A stretch of 64,000 nucleotides of DNA, from assembly GCA_035268885.1 (NCBI GenBank), contig DATFKA010000036.1, positions 53,996-117,995 of the forward strand. The letters are read 5' to 3'. Made by a program: the position numbers and the translations under genes. A model generated the notes under the pieces. The model was given only the letters and a program-made list of their open reading frames with translations. It had not been told where the DNA came from and did no database searches. How positions within the stretch are numbered: position 1 is the stretch's first letter; each line of letters opens with the position of its first letter. Below are positions 26,560-35,028 of this stretch, in pieces. Source of the stretch: DATFKA01 sp035268885. Lineage in GTDB: Bacteria > Bacteroidota > Bacteroidia > Chitinophagales > Saprospiraceae.

Positions 26560-27945
26560 TTACTCCTTATTTAAAAGCGCTTCAAGCTTTGCTAAACGCT
26601 CCTCCTGTGCTGCCAATTTTTCTTCCAGTTTCTCAATGTACGCTTGCTGTTCTTTGATGGCAGCAGCGTTAAGGGCGGTGATCTGATCGTAGTCCACAAC
26701 CAGTACGGCCTCTTCCTGTCCATCCATCTGGATACTTGATACAGTATTGGGGAATACTTTCTGGAGTTCCTGCGCCAGAAAGCCGGTATACGACTCTTCG
26801 GAACGGTTCTGGTAGTTGTACTGATGCACATTGAGGCCTTGATACCATTTGGCGACAGCCGGCAGTGGACGGATGTTTTCTTTTCGTCTTTTATCAGATA
26901 CACCAGCGGTATAGATGCCCGTATTGGGATTCCAGTAGCCGATTGCATCTCCATTGTAAAGGAGGAACAATTGATCGGTGGCGGAATTGGGATAGAATTC
27001 CCAAAGGTGATTGTTAAAGCCACTTTCCAGCAAAAAACCACGGCCATCACTTACATTAACCTGAACGGCCAGTGGATAGTGCTGGTCGCGGGTAGCGGCA
27101 CTTTTTCCAATATTGACCTGTTTGGCCAGGATGTTTAGTGCGCCGGCCATATTGTTTTCATTGGCCTCTATTCTGTTGTCCAGGTCGTTCGAGGTGTATA
27201 TACGCAGTTTCTTTTGATCGTTACCCATCTCCAGAGCACCACCCTCCGCGCCGGTTCCACCAATTGTTACAGCGGGAAAAGTCCAGAGACTGTCATTAAA
27301 ATTACTGCCGATACTGAGTGCTGCTCTGGGATTTGAATTGTTAATACCGACCTTACCATTATAGTAAATACCATTATCAGTATCCGGTCCTGCTTCGAGC
27401 CAGGGGCTATTACCCATTCCTTCCAGTTTAACGGCTCCACCGCCCGGGCTTAGACTCAATTCATTTCCGTTCAGCCGAAGCTGTTGAAGTTCGTTACTGG
27501 GGTCCGCATCGTCGTCGTCCTTATCACTTACCGTGTTAGCGTGTAGGGCATATGGTACGGACAGGAGCCGCGTTTTGCCCAGGTCAATAAAATTATCCTC
27601 CGTTGCCGGGCGCAACTTCACTTGCAGAGAATAGGGGTGATTCGCCCAGTCGATAGCAGTGAAAAGACCCGCCAGGGGAGTACCTTCACCAATTGTAATC
27701 GAAAAGACACCTTGTGGAGAGGTCGTTACGGAATGCTGCTCTTCGTAAATGGAAAGAGGGGCTGTACTGTCGGTTTCTTCCAGAATAAGGAACTGTAATT
27801 GAATGGTCTCGCTGGCATAAACCGCCCCATTGGCATCCCGCGCCACACCCTGGTATTTGAAACCATCGGGAGCTTGTGCAAGAATTTTAAAAAAACCAAT
27901 GGTGAGGAGTAAAGAGAGGCAAAAATAGGCTTTTGTGATCTTCAT
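26560..27945 (-). CDS. Secreted protein with C-terminal S74 (intramolecular chaperone) domain
   Basis: The 461-aa protein has a signal peptide (ending ILAQ) and an N-terminal beta-rich domain that opens APDGFKYQGVARDANG. This start is typical of Bacteroidota surface proteins. A low-complexity hinge (DKDDDDADPSNE) and a beta-helix-like middle follow. The C-terminal peptidase S74/endosialidase chaperone domain (SDKRRKENIRPL with YTGFLAQELQKVFP) precedes a coiled coil. In phage tail spikes S74 cuts itself off after trimer folding, so a trimeric fibre at the cell surface is likely. Confidence 0.82.
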   Translation of the reverse strand: MKITKAYFCLSLLLTIGFFKILAQAPDGFKYQGVARDANGAVYASETIQLQFLILEETDSTAPLSIYEEQHSVTTSPQGVFSITIGEGTPLAGLFTAIDWANHPYSLQVKLRPATEDNFIDLGKTRLLSVPYALHANTVSDKDDDDADPSNELQQLRLNGNELSLSPGGGAVKLEGMGNSPWLEAGPDTDNGIYYNGKVGINNSNPRAALSIGSNFNDSLWTFPAVTIGGTGAEGGALEMGNDQKKLRIYTSNDLDNRIEANENNMAGALNILAKQVNIGKSAATRDQHYPLAVQVNVSDGRGFLLESGFNNHLWEFYPNSATDQLFLLYNGDAIGYWNPNTGIYTAGVSDKRRKENIRPLPAVAKWYQGLNVHQYNYQNRSEESYTGFLAQELQKVFPNTVSSIQMDGQEEAVLVVDYDQITALNAAAIKEQQAYIEKLEEKLAAQEERLAKLEALLNKE

Positions 27946-28013
27946 AGGTTACATTTGGGATTAAATATAGGAGGGTAATAGCAAAGACCCTTACATTTTT
28001 ACCCTGAAAATCT

Positions 28014-28021
28014 TATTTTTG
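28014..28021 (+). promoter_or_regulatory. -7 box for the bTHX gene
   Basis: TATTTTTG matches TAnnTTTG exactly, 35 nt before the start codon. Confidence 0.5.
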
Positions 28022-28056
28022 TGCTTTGCAATCATTTAATCAAAATTTAAATTGTT

Positions 28057-28185
28057 ATGGGTAAAGGAGACAGAAGAACACGGAAAGGAAAAATCTGGAG
28101 AGGATCTTACGGGAAAACTCGTCCACAAAAGCCTAATAAGGAATCTGGCGACAAAAAGAGCGAGGAGACTAAAGAGAGTAAATAA
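28057..28185 (+). CDS. 30S ribosomal protein bTHX
   Basis: A 42-aa, strongly basic protein that is easily missed by length cut-offs. Its start MGKGDRRTRKGKIWRGSYGK matches the bTHX/PSRP-4 family, a small peptide bound at the top of the 30S head in Thermus, Bacteroidota and plastids. The C-terminal half is an extra charged tail. It is bounded by a TAnnTTTG promoter box and a strong terminator, so it forms a single-gene unit. Confidence 0.92.
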   Translation: MGKGDRRTRKGKIWRGSYGKTRPQKPNKESGDKKSEETKESK

Positions 28186-28214
28186 GTCGCTCATTTTTGT
28201 TGATAGATAAGCTG

Positions 28215-28259
28215 GAATGATTTGTTTTCCTAACTGGGCGGACAAATCATTCTTTTTTT
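28215..28259 (+). terminator. Rho-independent terminator of bTHX
   Basis: A perfect 11-bp stem GAATGATTTGT (28215-28225) pairs with 28242-28252 and is followed by seven Ts. Confidence 0.93.
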
Positions 28260-28378
28260 CAATTATTCCCCGGCGATCACTTCATTTGTCCTATTTTCTT
28301 TTTACATTCAGGGTCGGAAGAAAGCGCTTTTGACTTTCGTCGAAAGTAAGCTATAGCTCAGTGAATTAAGACCTTATA

Positions 28379-29821
28379 ATGTTAATGAAAGTACTTCACA
28401 TCAGTGCAGAATGTTATCCGGCAGCCAAAGCCGGAGGGCTGGGCGACGTTGTTGGTGCCCTGCCCAAATATCAAAACGAGGCCGATTTTCCCGCCGCGGT
28501 ATTGATTCCCAAGTACCGTACCAAATGGGTGAACTCGCAGCAGTTCAAACCCGTTTTTTCCGGGGTTTATTCCGTAAAAAAAGACTACGTACCTTTCTCG
28601 GTAGAACGGCAGGTGGGAGACGACCTGGGGTTTGCGCTGTACGTTATCAATATTAGCGGACAGTTTGATCGTGCGGGTATCTATGGAGATACAGACGGTT
28701 GGTATACCGATAATACGGAGCGTTTCTTACATTTCCAAATGGCTGCCCTCCAGTGGCTGGCGGAGATGGAAGCGCGTCCGGAGATTGTACACTGCCACGA
28801 TTACCACACGGGCTTGATCCCCTTCTTTATGCAACAGGGACTGGCCTATAAAAAACTAGCTGGTTTGCCTACGGTATTTACCATCCATAATGGCGAGTAT
28901 CACGGCGATTTTTCCTGGGAAATGGTGAGTATGCTACCCGCCTTTCATGCCAATGCTAAAGGACTATTGGAATGGGAGGGGCGAATCAATCCACTAGCCA
29001 CCGGTATTAAAACGGGTTGGCGCCTGACTACGGTATCTTCCTCTTATATGAAGGAATTGGCTACGGAGTCGAATGGACTGGAGGGATTGATCCAGGGCGA
29101 ATTGGCCAAATCTAATGGGGTGTTAAACGGGATTGATGACAAAGTCTGGGATCCAACTACGGACCCCTTTATTGATACTCAGTTCGAAGGGAATATTGCC
29201 GCCTATAAAACAGCAAACAAAGCAGCTCTGGCCGCTCATTTCCAGGTGGATCTGAAGTGGCCCTTGGTCACTTTTATTGGTCGCCTGGTCCGGGAAAAAG
29301 GAGCAGACTTATTACCCGATCTGTACCGTAAGATTCTTTATACTGATGCTCGCGTAAGTTTTATTGTTTTAGGTACCGGTGAGCCCGACTTGCACGAGGC
29401 GTTCTTGGCACTGAAAAAGGAATTCCCACGTCGCTTCGACGTCGCTTTAGAATATAACGAAGGGCTGGCACATCAACTTTATGCCGGCACAGATTTCCTG
29501 ATCATGCCTTCCCGCGTAGAGCCTTGTGGTTTGAATCAGATGTACGCCATGCGCTACGGCACGGTTCCGATCGTTCGCTCGGTGGGAGGACTTAAAGATA
29601 CGGTGATTGACCTGGAAGAATCTGCATCCGAAGGCCGCGGTATTCGTTTTTACAACTTCAATCTGGAAGATAGCCATCATGCTGTGCTGCGGGCGACTCA
29701 GCTCTATCAGCATCGTCCTGTATTTCAGGAAATTCAAAAGCGGATCATGAAAATCGATTTCTCCTGGGAACAATCTGCAACCAATTACATCAATATTTAT
29801 AAAGAACTTCTGAAAACTTAA
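28379..29821 (+). CDS. glgA: Glycogen synthase (GT5)
   Basis: The 480-aa enzyme adds glucose from ADP-glucose to glycogen. The N-terminal KAGGLGDVVGALP is the ADP-glucose site (canonical KTGGLGDV, with Ala for Thr here). The C-terminal GT-B half has FIGRLVREKGADLLPD and the catalytic loop PSRVEPCGLNQMYAMRYG. It is followed 7 nt later by glgC, so substrate supply and polymerisation are co-expressed. An ATG two codons downstream is an alternative start. Confidence 0.94.
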   Translation: MLMKVLHISAECYPAAKAGGLGDVVGALPKYQNEADFPAAVLIPKYRTKWVNSQQFKPVFSGVYSVKKDYVPFSVERQVGDDLGFALYVINISGQFDRAGIYGDTDGWYTDNTERFLHFQMAALQWLAEMEARPEIVHCHDYHTGLIPFFMQQGLAYKKLAGLPTVFTIHNGEYHGDFSWEMVSMLPAFHANAKGLLEWEGRINPLATGIKTGWRLTTVSSSYMKELATESNGLEGLIQGELAKSNGVLNGIDDKVWDPTTDPFIDTQFEGNIAAYKTANKAALAAHFQVDLKWPLVTFIGRLVREKGADLLPDLYRKILYTDARVSFIVLGTGEPDLHEAFLALKKEFPRRFDVALEYNEGLAHQLYAGTDFLIMPSRVEPCGLNQMYAMRYGTVPIVRSVGGLKDTVIDLEESASEGRGIRFYNFNLEDSHHAVLRATQLYQHRPVFQEIQKRIMKIDFSWEQSATNYINIYKELLKT

Positions 29822-29828
29822 TGAAACT

Positions 29829-31106
29829 ATGGATAAAAAAGTGATAAGCATTATCCTTGGAGGAGGAGTAGGTTCACGTTTATACCCATTGACCAGCCAA
29901 CGTTCTAAACCAGCGGTACCCATTGCTGGTAAATACCGCTTGATAGATATTCCCATCTCCAACTGTTTGAATTCTGATCTGCGGCGTATGTTCGTACTGA
30001 CGCAGTTCAACTCGGCATCTCTAAATCGACATATAAAAAACACTTATCACTTCGATAACTTTAGTAGTGGCTTTGTGGATGTCCTCGCTGCCGAACAAAC
30101 CCATACGAGTGAAGAATGGTTTCAGGGACCAGCGGATGCGGTGCGCCAATCGATGCACCACGTAGCGAATTACGAGTACGATTACATTCTGGTGCTATCT
30201 GGTGACCAATTGTACCAGATGGACTTTGCGGAATTGATCCGCTATCACGAAAAGCAAGAAGCGGACGTCACGCTGGCCACTATACCGGTAAATGATCGGG
30301 ACGCGCCGGCCTTTGGTATTATGAAGGTGGATGAGAAAGGTATGATCGGCAGCTTTATAGAGAAGCCTAAAAAAGAATTACTGAAGGATTGGAAATCGGC
30401 GGTGGACCCCAGTTATGCCAAGCGTGGAAAACACTACCTGGCTTCGATGGGAATCTACGTCTTTGGAAAAAAAGTCCTCAATAAGCTATTCAATGATAAT
30501 CCGAAGGCCATAGATTTTGGTAAGGAACTCATTCCGGATGCCATTAATGGTAGTTACACCGTAGCTAGTTATGCCTTCCCGGACTATTGGACGGATATCG
30601 GTACCATTTCTTCTTTCTTCGATGCCAACATTGAGCTGACCGATCCAATACCAGATTTCAACTTGTTTGATAATGTCAATGCTATCTTTACGCGCCCGCG
30701 GATGCTAGCTCCCTCCAAAGTCTACGGTACTTTTATTAACCGGGCACTGGTTTCAGAAGGTTGTATTCTCCACGCCAAAAAGATTGATCGGGCCCTTATT
30801 GGGATTCGTTCCCGCATTGGAGAAGGCTCCGAATTGACGAACACCATCATGATGGGTAATGATTACTACGAAGATTTGATCGATATCGAAGATCCGATCG
30901 AAGGCGCTCCAATGGGTGTGGGCAAAGATTGCTTTATCGAGCGGGCGATTATTGATAAAAATGTGCGCATCGGAAATAATGTGGTCATTAAAGGGAGTCC
31001 GACCCTGAAAGATGATGAAACGGATACTTATGTTATTCGCGATGGCATTATCGTCCTTAAGAAAGGAGCCTACATTGAGGATGGGGCTCGGATTGGAGAC
31101 GTATAG
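29829..31106 (+). CDS. glgC: Glucose-1-phosphate adenylyltransferase
   Basis: The 425-aa enzyme makes ADP-glucose, the first committed step of glycogen synthesis. The nucleotidyl transferase motif IILGGGVGSRLYPLTSQRSKPAVP is followed by YRLIDIPISNCLNS. The product-binding segment and a C-terminal left-handed beta-helix come last (KNVRIGNNVVIKG, YIEDGARIGDV). Sequence and length resemble plant/cyanobacterial-type enzymes. It forms an operon with glgA. Confidence 0.95.
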   Translation: MDKKVISIILGGGVGSRLYPLTSQRSKPAVPIAGKYRLIDIPISNCLNSDLRRMFVLTQFNSASLNRHIKNTYHFDNFSSGFVDVLAAEQTHTSEEWFQGPADAVRQSMHHVANYEYDYILVLSGDQLYQMDFAELIRYHEKQEADVTLATIPVNDRDAPAFGIMKVDEKGMIGSFIEKPKKELLKDWKSAVDPSYAKRGKHYLASMGIYVFGKKVLNKLFNDNPKAIDFGKELIPDAINGSYTVASYAFPDYWTDIGTISSFFDANIELTDPIPDFNLFDNVNAIFTRPRMLAPSKVYGTFINRALVSEGCILHAKKIDRALIGIRSRIGEGSELTNTIMMGNDYYEDLIDIEDPIEGAPMGVGKDCFIERAIIDKNVRIGNNVVIKGSPTLKDDETDTYVIRDGIIVLKKGAYIEDGARIGDV

Positions 31107-31181
31107 TCCAGTGGTCGTATAGTCCGGTGGTCGTTTGGTCAAGTATACCTGACCAAATGACCACTCGACCAAATGACTATA
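31101..31181. repeat. GGTC-rich inverted repeats at a convergent gene end
   Basis: Two tandem 16-nt units GTATAGTCC[A/G]GTGGTC (31101 and 31117) lead into a 15-bp stem (31127-31141 with 31150-31164, one G-U). An outer TATAGTC/GACTATA pair (31119-31125, 31175-31181) encloses it. It spans the ends of glgC and the dipeptidase gene and includes both stop codons. It likely acts as a bidirectional terminator. Confidence 0.65.
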
Positions 31182-32439
31182 TGTTTTTAGCGTGATCTTC
31201 CACCGCTTGCCATACGCGGAAGACATTCTTGTAACAAATCTTCGCGATATCTTCTTCCGAATAACCGCGCTTCAGTAGTTCCTTAATCAGATTCGGGTAC
31301 TGAGACACATCTTTTAAGCCGGTAGGTAAAGAGTCGCCCACACCATCAAAATCGGATCCCAAACCTACGTGGTCGATACCGGCCAGCTCCACTACATTAT
31401 CAATATGGTTAGCGACCATCTCTACATCAGAGTAGAGACTGGGATTCTCCTGACGGTATTGCTCGATAACTTCTTCGGCACCTTCATCATTGGCACTCAG
31501 ACCTTTTTCTTCCAGCAGGCTGCGTAGTTCATCGCGCTGGCGGTTTCGCTCGTCGGCAATATTACCATCGAGGAAGGTCGAGCCAAAGTTGATTTGAATG
31601 ACACCCCCGTTTTCACCCAGGCGTTTGATCATATCGTCACTCATATTGCGCTCGAAGCCTGGGGTGAACTTTCGACAGCTGGAGTGAGAAGCGATCACCG
31701 GTACTTCGGTGAGCTCCATTACCTGGTAGAAGGTGCTATCAGACACGTGAGAGATATCGACCATGATACCGACGCGATTCATCTCCGCGACGACTTCCCG
31801 GCCAAAGGGGCTCAATCCATTCCAGGTGCCCGTTGTATCGTACGAAGAGTCGCAGATCTGGTTATCTTTAGAATGGGTAAGGGTGATGTAGCGAATACCG
31901 CGGTCGTGCCAGTATTGTACATTAGCTAAATCATCCATGATCGGGGAGCCATTCTCCATTCCCATAGGTAGGGAGATAGTTCCTTTTTCAAAATTTGCTT
32001 CTACTTCCCCGGGACTGGTAACTACCTGGAATTTGTCCGGAATACTATCCGCAATACCCTTCACCATAGTGATGAGCTCGTCGGCAAAATCGTAGGCTTC
32101 TTGCCCGGTACCTTTCGATGCAGGAATGTAAATCGACATGAAAGGGGCGTCTAGCCCGCCTTCTTGGGCACGCACATAATCAAAGTCTCCTTCGTCTGTT
32201 TCTACCGGAATGCCAATAAATTCCTTGGTCAACCGAAAATTGGAGACCTGAAGACGATAAGGCAGATCAACGTGACCATCCGTAATGATGTATTTATGGG
32301 CCAGTTCCTGTGCTACGGAGTCTAATTGTGCTTCGCTCATACTGCTGTAATCGACTTCGGGAGCAGGCGTCTCGGAGGGCTGACAGCTCCAGCTGAGCGC
32401 CGCTAAAACTAAAAGTAGTAAGTTGGTTCTTTGTAACAT
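31177..32439 (-). CDS. Membrane dipeptidase (M19, renal dipeptidase family), lipoprotein
   Basis: The 420-aa protein has a lipoprotein signal (lipobox ending SWSC) and the zinc-site motifs of M19: DGHVDLP, VDISHVSD, VIASHSSCRKF and VGLGSDFDGVGD. It hydrolyses dipeptides, including those with D-amino acids, probably in the periplasm or outer membrane. The start MLQRTN at 32439 gives a good lipoprotein signal; the frame is open 14 codons upstream. Its stop codon lies inside the convergent-end hairpin. Confidence 0.92.
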   Translation of the reverse strand: MLQRTNLLLLVLAALSWSCQPSETPAPEVDYSSMSEAQLDSVAQELAHKYIITDGHVDLPYRLQVSNFRLTKEFIGIPVETDEGDFDYVRAQEGGLDAPFMSIYIPASKGTGQEAYDFADELITMVKGIADSIPDKFQVVTSPGEVEANFEKGTISLPMGMENGSPIMDDLANVQYWHDRGIRYITLTHSKDNQICDSSYDTTGTWNGLSPFGREVVAEMNRVGIMVDISHVSDSTFYQVMELTEVPVIASHSSCRKFTPGFERNMSDDMIKRLGENGGVIQINFGSTFLDGNIADERNRQRDELRSLLEEKGLSANDEGAEEVIEQYRQENPSLYSDVEMVANHIDNVVELAGIDHVGLGSDFDGVGDSLPTGLKDVSQYPNLIKELLKRGYSEEDIAKICYKNVFRVWQAVEDHAKNI

Positions 32440-32577
32440 AATCTTCTGTGTTTGGTGATATGAAAGCCCAAAAATACGCAACTTAAACTAAAATGTGGAC
32501 TCGCTTCGCCATTACGGGAGCATTTGATCCTCCCGCGTAGCTGAAATTAATTATCTTCGCGATTAAAAGCAGCCCTT

Positions 32578-33615
32578 TTGAAACCGAAAAAAATATTGAT
32601 CATCCGTTTTAGTTCAATTGGTGATATCGTATTGACGACGCCGGTTATCCGTGCGCTGCGGCAGCAACTTAATGCCGAAATTCACTTCCTGACGAAGCCG
32701 GCCTTTGCGTCTATTGTTGCGGCCAATCCTTATGTTAGTCAGGTCTTTTCTCTGCGCGAGGAGATGAATGAGACCCTGAGCGCATTAGCTGCTGAAAAAT
32801 ATGAGCTCATTGTAGATTTACACAAAAACCTGCGTAGTCAGCGGGTGAAGTTTGCCCTGGGGGGCAAAAGCGTAAGTTTCGATAAGCTCAATCTGCAGAA
32901 GTGGATCCTGGTCAATCTGAAGTGGAATTTTTTGCCCGCAAAGCATATCGTAGATCGCTATCTGGAACCGGTGCGGTACCTGGGAGTACAGTACGATGGG
33001 CAGGGCCTGGATTTTTTCATTCCCAAGGCTGAAGAAATCGACGTGGCCGTCTTGGCCGATCAGTTTTTTTCTCACCAGGAAAAGGAGCGGGCAGACCTGG
33101 CTAATCAGCGTTTTGTTGCGCTGGTCGTTGGAGCAGCGCACGCTACGAAGCGTTTGTTGCCAGAACAACTGGCGGCTATTGCGAGGCAAATCCAGGCCCC
33201 GGTATTATTACTGGGTGGCCCGGATGATCGGGAAGTCGGGGCCGCTATTGCGGAAAAAGCCGGGCCGCAGGTGCGTAGTCTTTGTGGTAAATATACCCTG
33301 GCCGGTTCGGCTTCCTTAGTCCGGCAAGCGGCGGTCGTGATCAGTCATGATACTGGTCTGATGCACATCGCTGCGGCTTTTAACCGGCCGATCATTTCCG
33401 TTTGGGGGAATACCATTCCCGAGCTGGGAATGTCTCCTTTTTACGAAAGTAATGAAAGCCGGGGCGTCATCATGGAAGTGAAGGGCTTGTCCTGCCGACC
33501 CTGCAGTAAAATAGGTTTCGACAAATGTCCCAAAGGCCATTTTAAGTGTATGAAAGAGCAGTCAATTCCCAAAATTGTCGCGCAGGTGCACGAAAAATTG
33601 TTAAATGCATTCTAA
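32578..33615 (+). CDS. Glycosyltransferase family 9 (heptosyltransferase-like)
   Basis: The 345-aa GT-B enzyme begins KKILIIRFSSIGDIVLTTPV, the classic GT9 (WaaF/WaaC) N-terminus. It has VISHDTGLMHIAAAFNRPIISVWG near residue 255, the ADP-heptose-site motif. The sugar may be heptose or another; the genomic context gives no LPS cluster. The start is a TTG at 32578, the first in-frame start. A Cys-rich segment (LSCRPCSKIGFDKCPKGHFKC) near the C-terminus is common in Bacteroidota members. Confidence 0.9.
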   Translation: MKPKKILIIRFSSIGDIVLTTPVIRALRQQLNAEIHFLTKPAFASIVAANPYVSQVFSLREEMNETLSALAAEKYELIVDLHKNLRSQRVKFALGGKSVSFDKLNLQKWILVNLKWNFLPAKHIVDRYLEPVRYLGVQYDGQGLDFFIPKAEEIDVAVLADQFFSHQEKERADLANQRFVALVVGAAHATKRLLPEQLAAIARQIQAPVLLLGGPDDREVGAAIAEKAGPQVRSLCGKYTLAGSASLVRQAAVVISHDTGLMHIAAAFNRPIISVWGNTIPELGMSPFYESNESRGVIMEVKGLSCRPCSKIGFDKCPKGHFKCMKEQSIPKIVAQVHEKLLNAF

Positions 33616-33780
33616 TAAAAAAGAGAATAATCCTAATTTTCGATCTAATTCTATAGTTTTGGGTATATTCCTAATATAATTGCCGAATCGCGAATCGTTA
33701 AAGGAGCGAGTACCTGTTGAATCATCCGGAAAATTCTTTCTGGAGCGGGTGGCGATGCAACAAGTGATAAAAAGGTTTGT

Positions 33781-34932
33781 ATGATAATACGCAAGTTTAC
33801 ATTGACCCTGTTTTGTGTTGGTATTCTTTTTTCTCTCAAGGCGCAGGACCTCCATTATACACTATTTAATCTGGCGCCGGTCAAATTGAATCCGGCCCAT
33901 ACGGGAGCGTTTTACGGAACGGTTCGCGCGGGAGGGATTTTTCGTGATCAGTGGTATAGTATCATTGATGATGAGTACCGCTCACCCAGTTTTTTCTTTG
34001 ATTCACCGGTGATTACAGGTTTTCGTGACCAAGACTGGGTTGGTGGTGGTTTACAATTTGTCAATGATCGCGCTGGGGTAGGTAATTTGCGGACCTCAGG
34101 GATGTTACTCTCTGCTAGTTATCACTTTGCGCTGGATAGGAGGCAAAATAAAATACTAACCCTTGGTGTGCAGGGGGGGAGTATGTCTAAAAAATTGGAC
34201 GTTGGCTTCTTTAATCCCGGCGATCAACTCCAGGCTACCCTGGACGGAGCCGGCGCTGGCCAATCTACCGATCCGGTCCTAAATGCTGGTGGTGGCGGTG
34301 GTGGCGGTGGAAACCGTAATAACGGTGATCTGAACGCCAGCTATCTCGATATCAATGCTGGACTATTGTATCGTGCCAGGGATCCCAGACAGGGTACAGA
34401 TTTGGAGCTGGGCGTTGCCGTTCGTCATATTAATGGTGGAGATGAATCGCTGTCCCGTGGTGGTGGCGGTGGTATTGGCAATCCCGGCAATCCCGGCAAT
34501 CCCGGTAACCCCGGCAATCCAGGTAATACCCCTGACGTAAATAACGAGGCTAAACGCCCTTTATCTTTGATTTTACATGGCCGTTACTCGTACCCGGTGA
34601 ACGACGTATGGACGGCCGAGCCTACTTTCCTGGTACAGACGATGGCTGGCGCCAAAAATAATATCATTCTGCAAGGCTGGGCAGGCTACCAGTTCAACGA
34701 TAATATTAAGCTGCGCGGTGGTCTGGGCTATCGGGTTGGAGATTCGGCGCAGATACTGCTGGGAGCCGTAATCGACGAGGATCTACAAGTAGGCATGAGT
34801 TATGATCTGAATATTTCGCAACTGAGTGGCGTGAGTAATTATCAGGGTGGGTTCGAGATTGGGGCCACCTATATCATTAAGGTATACAAAGACCCGGAAG
34901 TGGATCCAGCCATACTTTGTCCTCGTTTATAG
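33781..34932 (+). CDS. PorP/SprF family outer-membrane protein with Gly-rich and NPG repeats
   Basis: The 383-aa protein has a signal peptide (ending SLKAQ) and the PorP/SprF start DLHYTLFNLAPVKLNPAHTGAF. A beta-barrel follows. Family members work in type IX secretion and gliding, and pair with PorE-type OmpA proteins; the next gene is one. Two unusual loops interrupt the barrel: a Gly8 tract near residue 170 and a Gly tract followed by five NPG units near 232-250, encoded by 9-nt tandem repeats at 34477-34527. A TAGTTTTG box at 33654 may start the transcript. Confidence 0.88.
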   Translation: MIIRKFTLTLFCVGILFSLKAQDLHYTLFNLAPVKLNPAHTGAFYGTVRAGGIFRDQWYSIIDDEYRSPSFFFDSPVITGFRDQDWVGGGLQFVNDRAGVGNLRTSGMLLSASYHFALDRRQNKILTLGVQGGSMSKKLDVGFFNPGDQLQATLDGAGAGQSTDPVLNAGGGGGGGGNRNNGDLNASYLDINAGLLYRARDPRQGTDLELGVAVRHINGGDESLSRGGGGGIGNPGNPGNPGNPGNPGNTPDVNNEAKRPLSLILHGRYSYPVNDVWTAEPTFLVQTMAGAKNNIILQGWAGYQFNDNIKLRGGLGYRVGDSAQILLGAVIDEDLQVGMSYDLNISQLSGVSNYQGGFEIGATYIIKVYKDPEVDPAILCPRL

Positions 34933-35028
34933 ATGGACAAATAAACCACCGATAACGCCTATCCGTTGAATCTAAAAAAACGTGATTTTCCGAAAGGAAT
35001 GCAAAGCACGAAAGAAAAAAATAAACGT

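Noticed and set aside
28036..28245. 69-codon minus-strand frame opposite the bTHX gene
   Set aside because: It is the antisense shadow of a clear ribosomal protein gene and includes its terminator.
28352..28372. Possible tRNA D arm (TAGCTCAGTG) before glgA
   Set aside because: No T arm, anticodon arm or acceptor pairing follows; the match is short.
34477..34527. Short tandem repeats as a CRISPR array
   Set aside because: The 9-nt units have no spacers and are in frame inside a coding region.
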